Of a stretch of DNA of 64,000 bases, positions 1-11,320 are shown piece by piece (the first letter of the stretch is position 1; each line of letters begins with the position of its first letter). The position numbers were made by a program, and so were the translations under genes. Below the pieces are notes generated by a model that saw only the letters and a program-made list of their open reading frames with translations, was not told the DNA's origin and did not search any database. Origin of the DNA: Babylonia areolata (Eukaryota; Mollusca; Gastropoda; Neogastropoda; Buccinidae); assembly GCF_041734735.1 (NCBI RefSeq), contig NC_134882.1:20824928-20888927 (forward strand). The letters run 5' to 3'.

Positions 1-1762
1 CTGGCTCTCAAGATGCCCCATGTACCAACGAACATCAGGGAAATGCTGAAGAAGTACTTCCATGGCTTCTCAATGCGGTTCAACACCAAGGAATACACAC
101 AGATTGGATCAATCTGGAAGTGGGCATAGCCATGGGCTGTGCAATTTCTCCAATCCTATTTGTGCTGGCAATGGAAGTGATCTTGAAGGCCTCAGTGAAG
201 GGAATGGATTGAGCCGACCTCCGTAACGGATACCAGATACCTCCTTTGAAAGCCTTCATGGATGACACAGCAGTCCTCTCATCGAAAGAGGATGACGCCC
301 GTGAAGTATTGAAGCAGTTGGACAAGCCAGTTGCCTCAGCCAGATGAACTTCAAACAAAAGAAATCATGGAGCCCCTCCCTGCGTAAAGGAAAGGTAGCT
401 GAAGTGGCCACATTCACTGTAGCCAACCAAGCCATTCCAACGGTGTTAGATGAACCTGTCAAGAGCCTTGAAAGATGGTATGATGAGTCCCTGAAAGACA
501 CAAAAAGAGGAAAGGAAACCAAGCAGACAGCAGAAGAAGGCCCTGCATATCATAGACCAGTGTGGCCTTCCTGGCAAATACAAAGTGTGGTGCCTACAGT
601 CTATGCTGATACCAAACCTCCTGTGGCCTCTCCTGATATATATATATCAGCTGTAGCACAGTCGAGTAGATTGAGGCAAATATCAACAAGTACACACACA
701 AATGGCTTGCTGTCCCACCTGGTCTCACTGACATGGCACTCTACTGTCACTAAGCAAAGCTGAGGCTACCTCTGAAATCCTTTGTCGAAGAATACAAGGT
801 AGGGAAGGCAAGACTTCTCAGCATGATCGAAGACTCAGGAGACAGTATTGTGAGATCCAACCAACCCAAGCTGAAGACTGGCAGAAAATGGAAAGTCAGG
901 GAGGCAGTCAGTGTAGCGAAAGAAAGTCTTAAGATAAAGGAAATAATAGGACACACCCAAACCAGCTGACAAGGCCTGGGATCAACAAAGATGGAATGGT
1001 GGTCCAAGGCAAGGGGGAAAGCAAAAAGAGACATGATTATACATGAGATCAAGAAGGAAGAGGATGATGAAAAAGTCCAGAAGGCAGTCCAGCAAGGCCA
1101 GCAGAGGCAGTGAACAACATGGGAAAATGCACTCCAAAAAAGCCTCAGCTGGAGCAACATGTGAAACATGGCCTCTCTGAGGATCAGCTTCATCCTAAGA
1201 TCTGTGTACGACCTCCTTCCCTCGAATACAAACTGGATGAAATGGGGGAAAGCAGATGACCCTGCATGCCCACTCTGCTATGGCAAACAAATAGTGGAAC
1301 ATGTCCTCAGCTCATGCAGTGTGAAGCACCCACACCACCAGAAGTTCCAGTAGAGTTCCTCTCTGCAGAAGGCAATAAAGTCTGGCCAGGAACAGTTGTA
1401 ACATCTAAAGCATGGAAATGTGGGCTGCTTGATGGTACTGACGATTGGGAATGCACAGCTGACCTACCAGAGGGGAAGAAACACCCGGAAATCATCAGCA
1501 AGAGCGGCATGAGACCTGACACAGTACTCCACTCCAAGGCAACGAAACAAGTGATTCTGATTGAGCTCACTGTGCCATACAAAAGCAGAATGGAGAAAGC
1601 CCACATCTACACAGTTAAATTTCCCAACTCAAACTAGGCGTACGATGGCTCAATGGTTAAAACTTCTGCCAGAAAAGGTGACTCAGTCCAGAAGAGGTGA
1701 CCACCTTGGAGGCGAGGGTTTGAACCTGCTGAGGATCAGGAAAAAAAGAAAAAAAAAAAAAA
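1..1762 (+). mobile_element. 3' part of an RLE-type non-LTR retrotransposon (LINE), decayed
   Basis: The sequence enters mid reverse transcriptase: translated pieces read as RT palm (IAMGCAISPILFVLAMDV-like around 120-185), then a C-terminal zinc motif C-x2-C-x7-H-x4-C (CPLC..H..C, 1267-1318), then an RPD followed about 14 residues later by ELTVPY (1510-1580), the signature of a restriction-like endonuclease as in R2/R4/Hero-type LINEs. The reading frame changes several times and has stops, so the copy is dead. The same family lies inverted at 26118-29490 and aligns over its whole length. Both copies end with the same tRNA-like segment and an A-rich tail. The element is cut by the window start; its clade within the RLE group was not resolved. 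Confidence 0.8.
1637..1762 (+). repeat. tRNA-like 3' terminus of the RLE LINE with A-rich tail
   Basis: Directly after the endonuclease region comes GATGGCTCAATGGTTAAAA, which fits a tRNA A box, and about 70 bases later GGGTTTGAACCTGC, which fits a B box, then GAGGATCAGG and an A-rich tail. The same arrangement follows the second copy of the LINE (26548-26640 on the - strand, with the tail continuing at 26119-26135). So the tRNA-like module travels with the LINE instead of being a chance neighbour. It could give the LINE RNA a folded 3' end, or mark a tRNA-like target. Confidence 0.6.
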
Positions 1763-2857
1763 AAGGCCGCAATAAAAGGGCATCCAGGAGTCATAACTAT
1801 CACAGCTTGTTGGCGATCTCTGTGCGTCCTTTCCTTCACCCTTTCTCTCTCTCTTGTCTCCCCCCCCCCCTCCCCACTCTCTCCCTTCTCTCCTTCACTA
1901 CCCCCTCTTTTTCGTGTGTATGTTCACCTTAACACCGTGCTTATGCATGTGCATCTCTGGGATATGTGTGTGACATGTTCCTGTTATTAAACATTTATTT
2001 AACTCTGAGCGAGTTCAGAAATTTATGTAGTTAGGGGGGAAGGATTTCGCTTTGCTGTCGATGCCAAACTCTCTCAAGAGACGGGTAGCCATGCCAGCGT
2101 GTTAGCTGTTAGGTGCCGTCTGGTAGAAGTTGTAGGGTGTTTCCTGGTCATCCCCTTCTTCCTGTATGGGTCTGTGTTTTCTTCCTGGGTCAGTGGTGTG
2201 CCTCTGTATTTACCTGGTGACAGATTTTCCTGTCAGTTTTTCTTCCCATGCCACTGCCTTCAACAGAACTCCAGGGTCGACACTGGAACAGTCTTCGTTC
2301 CTCTTTAATTTTCCTCACACCTGCTCCCACTCCCACTCCACACTTCAGTGCCCCATTCCCACTTTCCCTCTCACCCCATTCTACCTTAACCCTCAAGTCT
2401 ACAACAACGATCTTCAACTGTCGGGGGAAGTTTGCGCCAGGTGGACTCTGACAGTGTCATTAAAATGAACTGGTGCCGCAATTGACTACATAAAACTATT
2501 ATGTTGAAACTGAAATGGAATTGTGCTTTAGTTAGATGGGGGTTATCATTGTGTGTTTGATTTATTTAGAGTGATCACAAGTAAAGAACCGAGCTGAACT
2601 TTTCTGTGTCTCTGTGTTTGTGTTGTCGGGACGTTAGTCTGGGAAGGGTGGGGGTTGATGGGCAACCCCTTACGGGTTGCGACAATGACCTGTGTGCGGC
2701 CTGGCCCCCGTATAGTGTAAGGAGTTAAGAGCCGAAACACTTGAATGAGGGGGGGCTTCTCTGAAGACCTTGTACTGTCCAGCTCTCTCAAGTAGAGTTT
2801 CTTATCACTGGAAAATGAACGAGCTCAGTCACTTTAATTCCTTAGCCAGCCCTGTTT
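1763..2857. other. No gene recognised; pyrimidine-rich tract and one dispersed repeat
   Basis: A C/T-rich stretch (about 1850-1915) follows the LINE tail. No splice-bounded open frame is recognisable. Bases 2690-2795 are a dispersed repeat that recurs inverted at 24345-24460. The missing 5' exons of IK were looked for here and not found. Confidence 0.5.
2690..2795 (+). repeat. Dispersed repeat, inverted partner at 24345-24460
   Basis: The block containing GTAAGGAGTTAAGAGCCGAA, ACACTTGAATGAGGGGGGGC and GAAGACCTTGTACTGTCCAG recurs as its reverse complement near 24345-24460 with small differences. The two copies lie just outside the two ends of the part of IK seen here. No terminal repeats or coding capacity were seen. 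Confidence 0.6.
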
Positions 2858-3102
2858 AACCCTTTCACCGCCAGTCAGTTTAGAGTGCAAATTAACCTTG
2901 TGCAGGAACCACAGAAAAGATGGTGTCTAAGAATAGCTGGGGACTCCCCTGTGATGTGTGGGAAAAAAAAAGGCCAATCCTACCACTGAAAATTAAGAGC
3001 ATTAGGTTAATGCACAAAAGGCCCATCATCTGGTTGCATTTCAATGACATGGGTGCTTTACCTAGCTGGTGCCGAAATGCGACCATGGCGGTGAAAGGTT
3101 TA
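2858..3102. mobile_element. piggyBac-like MITE (TTAA ends)
   Basis: A roughly 245 bp unit starts TTAACCCTTTCACCGCCA and ends TGGCGGTGAAAGGTTTAA. The inverted termini match over about 14 bases and are bounded by TTAA, the duplication and CCC-type terminus typical of piggyBac elements. The interior has no transposase. The right end carries one base more than expected before TTAA. Confidence 0.6.
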
Positions 3103-3691
3103 AAGGAGTGTGTACTCTTTGCACTTCCTAAGTCTTCTGAGCAATGGAAAATGTTTATATCAGTGCTTTTACTGATCTTTTAAGATTTTTAAGGGCAGCT
3201 AATCTGACCCCCCTTCAAGCTTTGTCCAGATAGGCCTGTGATTTTTTATAGGGAACACAAGGTGAATTACTGTTTGTATCTGTGTATGTGAATATTTCTT
3301 CATTCTGACCTGTGTGAGAGAGAGAGAGAGCGTGTGTTTGTGTGTGTGTGAGTGTGTGTGTGTGTGCTAGTGACTCAAAGCAAGGACAAGTCTAGATTCT
3401 GTGTTACATATTGATGAAACCCACACAGTACATGTTAGCCATGATTTTGTAATGTAATGTACATGAATTGAGACAAAAGAATCTTGGCAGTGTGTATGTC
3501 TTTTTCATCAAGGTCTGGGTCTTCAGACCAGTCCGGTGTGTAATTTTGTGGATATTCTGCACTTTTCAAGCATAAAGGGTAATCATGGTTATATTTTCTT
3601 TGCCTGTTACAACTTTTGAATTGAAACCATTTTATGTGATCATGCGAATTTGTATGATAAATTGAAATTACAAAAAATGTTTTTGTAACAG
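3103..3691. other. IK intron sequence upstream of the first visible exon
   Basis: Non-coding, with a short GA/GT microsatellite (about 3315-3366). It ends in a T-rich tract and AACAG that forms the acceptor of the exon at 3692. Confidence 0.5.
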
Positions 3692-3738
3692 GGAAGAAGA
3701 GGATCCTGAAGAAAAGATTCAGTTCAAGACGAAGCTTG
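3692..3738 (+). CDS. IK: IK exon (first visible), ends at the amplified donor
   Basis: The acceptor is TTTTTGTAACAG. The exon encodes EEEDPEEKIQFKTKL and the first base of a glycine codon (phase 1), followed by GTAAGT. Its last 11 bases, GACGAAGCTTG, are the start of every unit of the array that follows. The next exon starts GACGC and completes Gly-Arg. Confidence 0.9.
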
Positions 3739-6700
3739 GTAAGTATTGACAAAGCTTAGTAAGTATTGACGAAGCTTAGTAAGTACTGTTTTGTTGACGA
3801 AGCTTGGTAAGTATTGACGAAGCTTGGTAAGTATTGACGAAGCTTAGTAAGTACTGTTTTGTTGACGAAGCTTGGTAAGTATTGACGAAGCTTGGTAAGT
3901 ACTGTTTTGTTGACAAAGCTTGGTAAGTATTGACGAAGCTTGGTAAGTATTGACGAAGCTTAGTAAGTACTGTTTTGTTGACGAAGCTTGGTAAGTATTG
4001 ACGAAGCTTAGTAAGTACTGATTTGTTGACGAAGCTTAGTAAGTACTGTTTTGTTGACGAAGCTTGGTAAGTACTGTTTTGTTGACAAAGCTTGGTAAGT
4101 ATTGACGAAGCTTGGTAAGTATTGACGAAGCTTAGTAAGTACTGTTTTGTTGACGAAGCTTTGTAAGTACTGTTTTGTTGACGAAGCTTAGTAAGTATTG
4201 ACGAAGCTTGGTAAGTAAATCTTAGTAAGTACTGTTTTGTTGACGAAGCTTGGTAAGTACTGTTTTATTGATGAAGCTTGGTAAGTACTGTTTTTTTGTT
4301 GACGAAGTTTTATTGACGAAGCTTGGTAAGTACTGTTTTGTTGACGAAGCTTGGTAAGTATTGACGAAGCTTGGTAAGTACTGTTTTGTTGACGAAGCTT
4401 GGTAAGTATTGACGAAGCTTGGTAAGTACTATTTTGTTGACAAAGCTTGGTAAGTACTATTTTATTGACAAAGCTTGGTAAGTGTTGACGAAGCTTAGTA
4501 AGTACCGTTTTGTTGACGAAGCTTGGTAAGTACTGTTTTGTGGACAAAGCTTGGTAAGTTTTGACAAAGCTTGGTAAGTATTGACGAAGCTTGATAAGTA
4601 CCGTTTTGTTGACGAAGCTTAGTAAGTACTGTTTTGTTGACGAAGCTTGGTAAGTACTGTTTTGTTGATGAAGCTTGGTAAGTGTTGACGAAGCTTGGTA
4701 AGTACTGTTTTGTTGACGAAGCTTGGTAAGTATTGACGAAGCTTGGTAAGTACTGTTTTGTTGACGAAGCTTGGTAAGTACTGTTTTGTTGATGAAGCTT
4801 GGTAAGTGTTGATGAAGCTTGGTAAGTGTTGACGAAGCTTGGTAAGTACTGTTTTGTTGACGAAGCTTGGTAAGTACTGTTTTGTTGACGAAGCTTGGTA
4901 AGTATTGACGAAGCTTGGTAAGTACTGTTTTGTTGACAAAGCTTGGTAAGTACTGTTTTGTTGATTAAGCTTAGTAAGTATTGACGAAGCTTGGTAAGTA
5001 CTGTTTTGTTGACGAAGCTTGGTAAGTGTTGACGAAGCTTAGTAAATACTGTTTTATTGACGAAGCTTGGTAAGGCCTGTTTTGTTGACGAAGCTTGGTA
5101 AGTGTTGACGAAGCTTAGTAAGTACTGTTTTATTGACGAAGCTTGGTAAGGCCTGTTTTATTGACGAAGCTTGGTAAGGACTGTTTTGTTGACGAAGCTT
5201 TGTAAGTACTGTTTTGTTGACGAAGCTTGGTAAGTATTGACGAAGCTTGGTAAGTACTGTTTTGTTGACAAAGCTTAGTAAGTACTGTTTTGTTGATGAA
5301 GCTTAGTAAGTACTGTTTTGTTGACGAAGCTTGGTGAGTGTTGACGAAGCTTTCCTGCATCATACCTGTCCTTGTGCACATCTGAAAGGTCAGAAGTTTT
5401 CAGATAAGCCTCCCTCAATTTTATATTGGCCTCTCTAGTTGTCATTCTGCATGTTCCACACTGGCTGCTTGGGGATCTTTGTCTGCATGGAAGAGTATTT
5501 CTTGTGGCTTAGTTTGATGTGCATGGTATCCTTCAGAGCATCAAAATAATCTTTCATTTCTGTATGCATTTTTAATTATTTACTACTTCATGTGAGTGTG
5601 TACAAGTTGAAGTTTTAAGTGGGTTTTAAGCGTCACCTTAGCCATTTCTAGGGTGTGCTGAGAACATAGCCATGTGGTTGGAAAAGAACATTGCCATGTA
5701 ATTGGAAAGCATTTAATTTCAACACAACTGCACGTGTGTGATGTTCTCCAGCTATCAAACTGATAATGATTTGTAATATCACGGAGCATGATTTTAGCTG
5801 TTAGCTTGTTGCTCTGCTGTTTTAAGTATGTAGATGTATGGTAAAATTATGAGTTCTGAATGAAGGTTTGTTTTAACCAACAATACCATGATTGAGTGGT
5901 CTTCTTGTTGCTTGCAGGACGCAACATCTACCGTGTTCTGTTCAAATCAAAGCCTCCTCAGCGCAATGAGCTGTTCTTGCCCAAGCGCATGGCTTATGCT
6001 GTGGACTTGGAGGACGAGTATGGTGACTTTGATGTTCCTAACACTGTCATCCGCAGCAAGGCTGACTGTCCAAGTTTGGAGGTGGGTGAACCAAAAGAAT
6101 GCCTGCTGCAGTTTTTGATGTATTCTGTGGATCTACATCTGTATCTCTTCCGTGTATGTGTGTGTGTGTGTTATGTGTCTGTCTGACATATTCAGGCATG
6201 AGATTTTTCCAGAGGCCATTTTTGAGATTCACGTAAATCCGTTGAGAAAATTGGAGGGGTGGAGGGGGGGTGAGGTCTTTTTTCTGACCCACGAAGGTTG
6301 CACAAACGTTGTCCGACCGATCGACCAGACAGACCCACAGCGTTTGCTAAAATACCCCATGTTTGGGAAAGCGAACCAATTGAGAATAAGTGTTCCGCTG
6401 CTCCTCTGTCATCATTCAGCTTATCCGTATTCGGTCGGAATTACAAAACTCGCTCACAGGCTTCACGACTTGCAAAGATGCCTGATTTCGTCCATCGTCT
6501 TCAGTCATTGACAAAATGAGAAAACTCACAAAGGATTAGAGGATTTTTGCAGCAGAGATTGATAAAGGAGTGAATAATAAGTGGAACTGGGTCTGGCAAG
6601 ATGAGATCGTGAAAACAGAAGTGAAGAATATAAAAAAAAAACTTTACCAGTAGGCGACTGACGTCATTCACAAAATGGTCATCACGGGCAAGGCCAAGTG

Positions 6701-7636
6701 CGATTGGTGTCAGATTGTATTGGTGCAACTCTTCAGTCTAGGCACGGAAATCTGTTTTCACATTTGCATTAAAAACGGAGCGTCCGTTTTCTAGAAGAAA
6801 AAAGAAAGAAAGAAAGCCGAATTCGGATGGGCTGTTCTATATCGTTTATCGATGATCTGTCAAAAATGAAAACAGAACGCTCTTTCGAAAGCGTCTTTTG
6901 TTGACCCCTTGAGAGGCGATCCAGTGACTTGTCAGAGCACTAAAATCGAAGTCCGAAAGTTTCCTAACGCACTGTGAAAAGCACGCACGCGTGCACATGC
7001 ACACACATGCCGTCGATCACACACACACACACACACACACGCGCGCGGCACAGACATTTGATTACGCGCGCGCGCACACACACACACACACACACAAACT
7101 TGCGCGCATGCACAGGTACATCAGTGTGCGCGATCTCCGTCCCTGTCAAGCCACAAGGTCCGTGGGTACATCTGCTTGACCCTCTCGGTTCATTCAACAG
7201 AAGCTGCACTGTATGCACAAGTAACATTCAGTGTTGCGATTGAAACAGAAACTTTGTAGCAACTTATTGCCTCAGTGCTTTTTCTGACACAGCGGATGCT
7301 TCTGTAGTACAGGCTGTTCATGGCAAGAGTCAGTGTATTTAGATTTGAGACCTATTGCTGGCCAGATTACCAAAGTTACACACGCACGCACAGACACAGA
7401 GCTGAATTGAATGTGCGCGCGTGCACACACACACACACACACACACACTTTGAAAACCCCCCAAAAAACACATGAATGCATTCACATATACACATACTCT
7501 GTTTCTTATTTTATCTCTCTCTCCTTCACACATGCACATGTGCACACATAATATTATGAGCACTCACACAATCACACAGAGCTTAATAATACGCACATGC
7601 TCTCTCTCTCTTTCAAGCACACACACACGGAGATTG

Positions 7637-7683
<47 letters not shown>

Positions 7684-7825
7684 AATTGTATTTAAAGCAA
7701 TGCACACATACAAACTTGCACTTTTCCCTCCCACCTTCTCCCCTCTCTCTCTCTCTTTGTCCCTCTCGCCCTCTTTCTGTCTGTCTGTCTGTCTCTCTTT
7801 CTTGCATATACACACAGAGTTGTAT

Positions 7826-7875
<50 letters not shown>

Positions 7876-9426
7876 GAGCGGGATCGATTGAATTTGAAAG
7901 CAGTGCATACACATGCACAAATACAACTTGCATTCTTTCCTCCTACCATCTCCCCTCTCTTTCTGTCTGCCTTCCTCTCTGTTTCTCTCTTGTTAACACA
8001 CAGTTGAATTGAAACCACACACACACACGCTTGGGCACACTCGCGCTCGCATGCTGTCTCTCTCTCTCTGGATCCACTATTTTCAGAGGAAGAGAGTTGA
8101 TTTCAGAGAGAAAAAAGTCTCCCCAAACCCCCGCCCCCCTCCTGCACACTTCACTTTCATGATTTGCTGAGGTACCACTCCCCTCTTTCTTGAGTCTCCT
8201 ACCAGTGCTGAGAGAAGGAGGGGGCTTGGGGGGGAGAGGGATATGAAACCACTGTCAATGACTGTGGCAATTTTGGCATTGAGCCAAGACACTGACCACT
8301 TGCTCCAGCTGAGAATCCTTGACTGCTTGAAAGGGATATAACCAGTCACAGAGTTGCATTGAAACCACACACACACACGCACACGCACGCACATCCACAC
8401 ACACACACACACACACACGCACACACGCACACACACATGAGACACGATTTTGAAAATCATGCCCCCAAGGCTGACTTTACAGGTTTGGAAGCAAAAACAC
8501 TTCAGTTTGGGAAGAATTTGACAGATTTTTTGTCTTCTGTGGGTTGGAATACCTCAGCAGCATTGGTGGGCTGCAAGTGCAGATTTTATGGTTTGAAATT
8601 GAGAATAACCTTCAGCTTCGGAGGGCTTTGCCCCCAGACCCCCACCAGGGGCGTTGCCCCATGGACCCCCACTGGGGGCCTTCTGCGGTCCCCAGGCCCC
8701 CACCTTTCAGACTCAGTCACAATTTCTCAATCTCATGCCTGATATTGCAAAGCATTTTGAGCTGGTTGAAAGCATTATATAAATATACTGTTATGTTGTT
8801 GTTGCTATGGTTATAGTGTGGAATACTTCTTTTCTTAACTATAAGATACTGACATGATATTTCAGCAGTGATAAAGAGTGTGGTGTGTTTGTAAATGCCT
8901 GTATGTCAGTGTGTGTTTGTGTGCACTGAAACTGATACTGTGCATGTACGAATGCATGTGCTGCTTTCTTTTTTCATTATGTTTCTCTCAAAATGTAAGT
9001 CAAAATTCTATCAAATGTATCAGTGGCTGTTTTACATATTGGTTAAACTGCTTAAAGTTCGGTTTCACAGGTCTTGCCCACTTGTAAGGCCTGATTGGAC
9101 AGAATGAGTTAGCTATTTGCAAAGAAAATTTTTTTTTTTAAAAGTTTTATTACTGATGAATTATTGATCAACAGTAATATATGTATATTGTTTTTGTTGA
9201 CAGACTCCAACAACCCTGACAACCAATGACATCGTCATCAACAAGCTGACGCAGATTCTGTCCTATCTTCGACAAGGCAAACGAGAACTAAAGAAACTGA
9301 AGAGGAAGGAAAAGGGTCAGAAATCAATTCTTTTTTGTTTTTAGAATTAATTGTTTATATTTTTCCTACATGTCCTGTTTTTCTTTGGATGGGCAACAGG
9401 GATAGAGAAGTGTGTGTGTCTGTGTT

Positions 9427-9457
<31 letters not shown>

Positions 9458-10511
9458 GACTGTGTGTACATACATGTGTTTCATTCTGGCATATTTAAAG
9501 AAACAAGACAGAAGATGAAGAAATTAATGGAGAGGTTGGTGTATGATATGAAACTAATGTGTTCATCCTACCAACTTTGGGTTGGTGATGTGCTCATCAA
9601 GGTTTAACAAGGGAGGCAAGGCCTTCAAGACTCACTTATATTACACACTTAGAAAGAAAGATAAATCAAGAATATGAATAAGATTAGATTAAAAGATTTT
9701 TTTTTAAACCTTGAAATGTGTTCTGTATTTGCTATTACAAAGCTTCGGGTGAAAAAAAGGCATAAAAGCAGATTTGAATCAAGCATGGTTGGGTTGAGAG
9801 TAACACAGCGCTAATCTGTTTCTACAGATGACATTCAAAAATTGATATTTCAATATGTTTGGGTTTTTTAGCATGAAATATTGGTTACAGTATTCAAGGT
9901 GCAAAGGCTGTTTAAATCATGTTAATTTGGTATATCTGGAGCATTTAAGAAGTTCTTTAAAGTCTGTGGGAGAGACGTTACCATCGCCTCAAGCGCACTG
10001 CAAAATGTGACCATTTTCTCCACATCTGTGGAGATTGTGTTTGACAGGCTTAGTTACCAGCAGAAACTACAGCATAGTACATTCAGTTTCTCTTTTATGT
10101 ACGTTCTAGTTAATTCAACATCCACTTTGAAATATTCATATGCAGTAAAAACGTTGATGATGTAGTTACTGTCACTGTATGTGTTCTGTCCAGAATTTGT
10201 ATTTTTCTTTTCTTTTTATTGCGAACAAGAAAAAATGAGGTCATGCTGGCTTCGAACCAAACCATTTTCTGGATTCAAAATAAACTGTTCATGATCCAGA
10301 AATATAGTTAATCAGGAAGACTTACAACCTATTATTGGTATGAATTTGAAAATTTGTCCCCCACTTTTTTCAGTCTGAATTTGGTATTGGCATAGTATTT
10401 CTAGAGCAGATGACAGACACTATTTCCAGAGAAAATTACAATGTGAAAGTTTACCATGGACACAGACATACATACAGACACACACAGACACAGACACACA
10501 CAGACACATGT

Positions 10512-10556
<45 letters not shown>

Positions 10557-11270
10557 TAGAACACTGGATTATTACATAGACTCACATTGTTTACACATGT
10601 GAGCCATGAAAACTGAAGGCTTGGGCACATCTGGTGTTATGTTGGTTTTTTCATTTTTGTTCTGAATTTGTAAATACTTCCTATTTTTCAGTTGAAATAG
10701 CCCTGTTGGAAAAAAAGTAATTCCTTCAGTTATAAACATTTCCAGGAATTCCTTCAGTTATAACCATGTGCCAGGAATTCCTTCAGTTATAACCACGTGC
10801 CAGGAATTCCTTCAGTTATAACCATGTGCCAGGAATTCCTTCAGTTATAACCATGTGCCAGGAATTCCTTCAGTTATAACCACGTGCCAGGAATTCCTTC
10901 AGTTATAACCATGTGCCAGGAATTCCTTCAGTTATAACCATATCTCTGCTGACTGGAAATGCTGGACCAGAACATTGTGCTTTTCTTTCATGTTCTCTTT
11001 CTTTCTGGCTTTTTCTTTTCTTTCTGTTGTCTTTTTGTTTCTCTTTTTCTGTCTTAATTGATCGGCCATCTGTATATTGCAGAAAATCATTTTTGTGTGT
11101 CATAATAGCATTTATTTTTTATGTTTTTTGTTTAAAAAAAAAAAAAATCTGGTGAAGAATTGGCCAGAATGGCCAAAACTGAAGGCATATCTTATGCTGT
11201 CTGTTATAATTGTAACAATGCTTACTTTTCTTTTCTTTTTTTGTCTTTTCTTTTTCAGATTAGGAAAGAC

Positions 11271-11320
<50 letters not shown>

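Noticed and set aside
3000-3183. 87-codon frame as an upstream IK exon
   Set aside because: It lies mostly in the piggyBac-like MITE and has no similarity to RED.
3739-5352. CRISPR-like array
   Set aside because: Units are contiguous with no unique spacers and the context is an animal intron.
3739-5352. Recursive-splicing (zero-length exon) sites
   Set aside because: Such sites need AG directly before GTAAGT; the units read TTG|GTAAGT or TTAGTAAGT, so a full AG|GTAAGT is not formed.
4188-5381. Long - strand open frames made of repeated Thr-Lys-Leu-Arg-Gln motifs
   Set aside because: They are translations of the donor-array minisatellite and have no other coding signal.
6964-8460. Many overlapping ORFs rich in Thr-His or Cys-Val
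   Set aside because: They are translations of CA/TG microsatellites.
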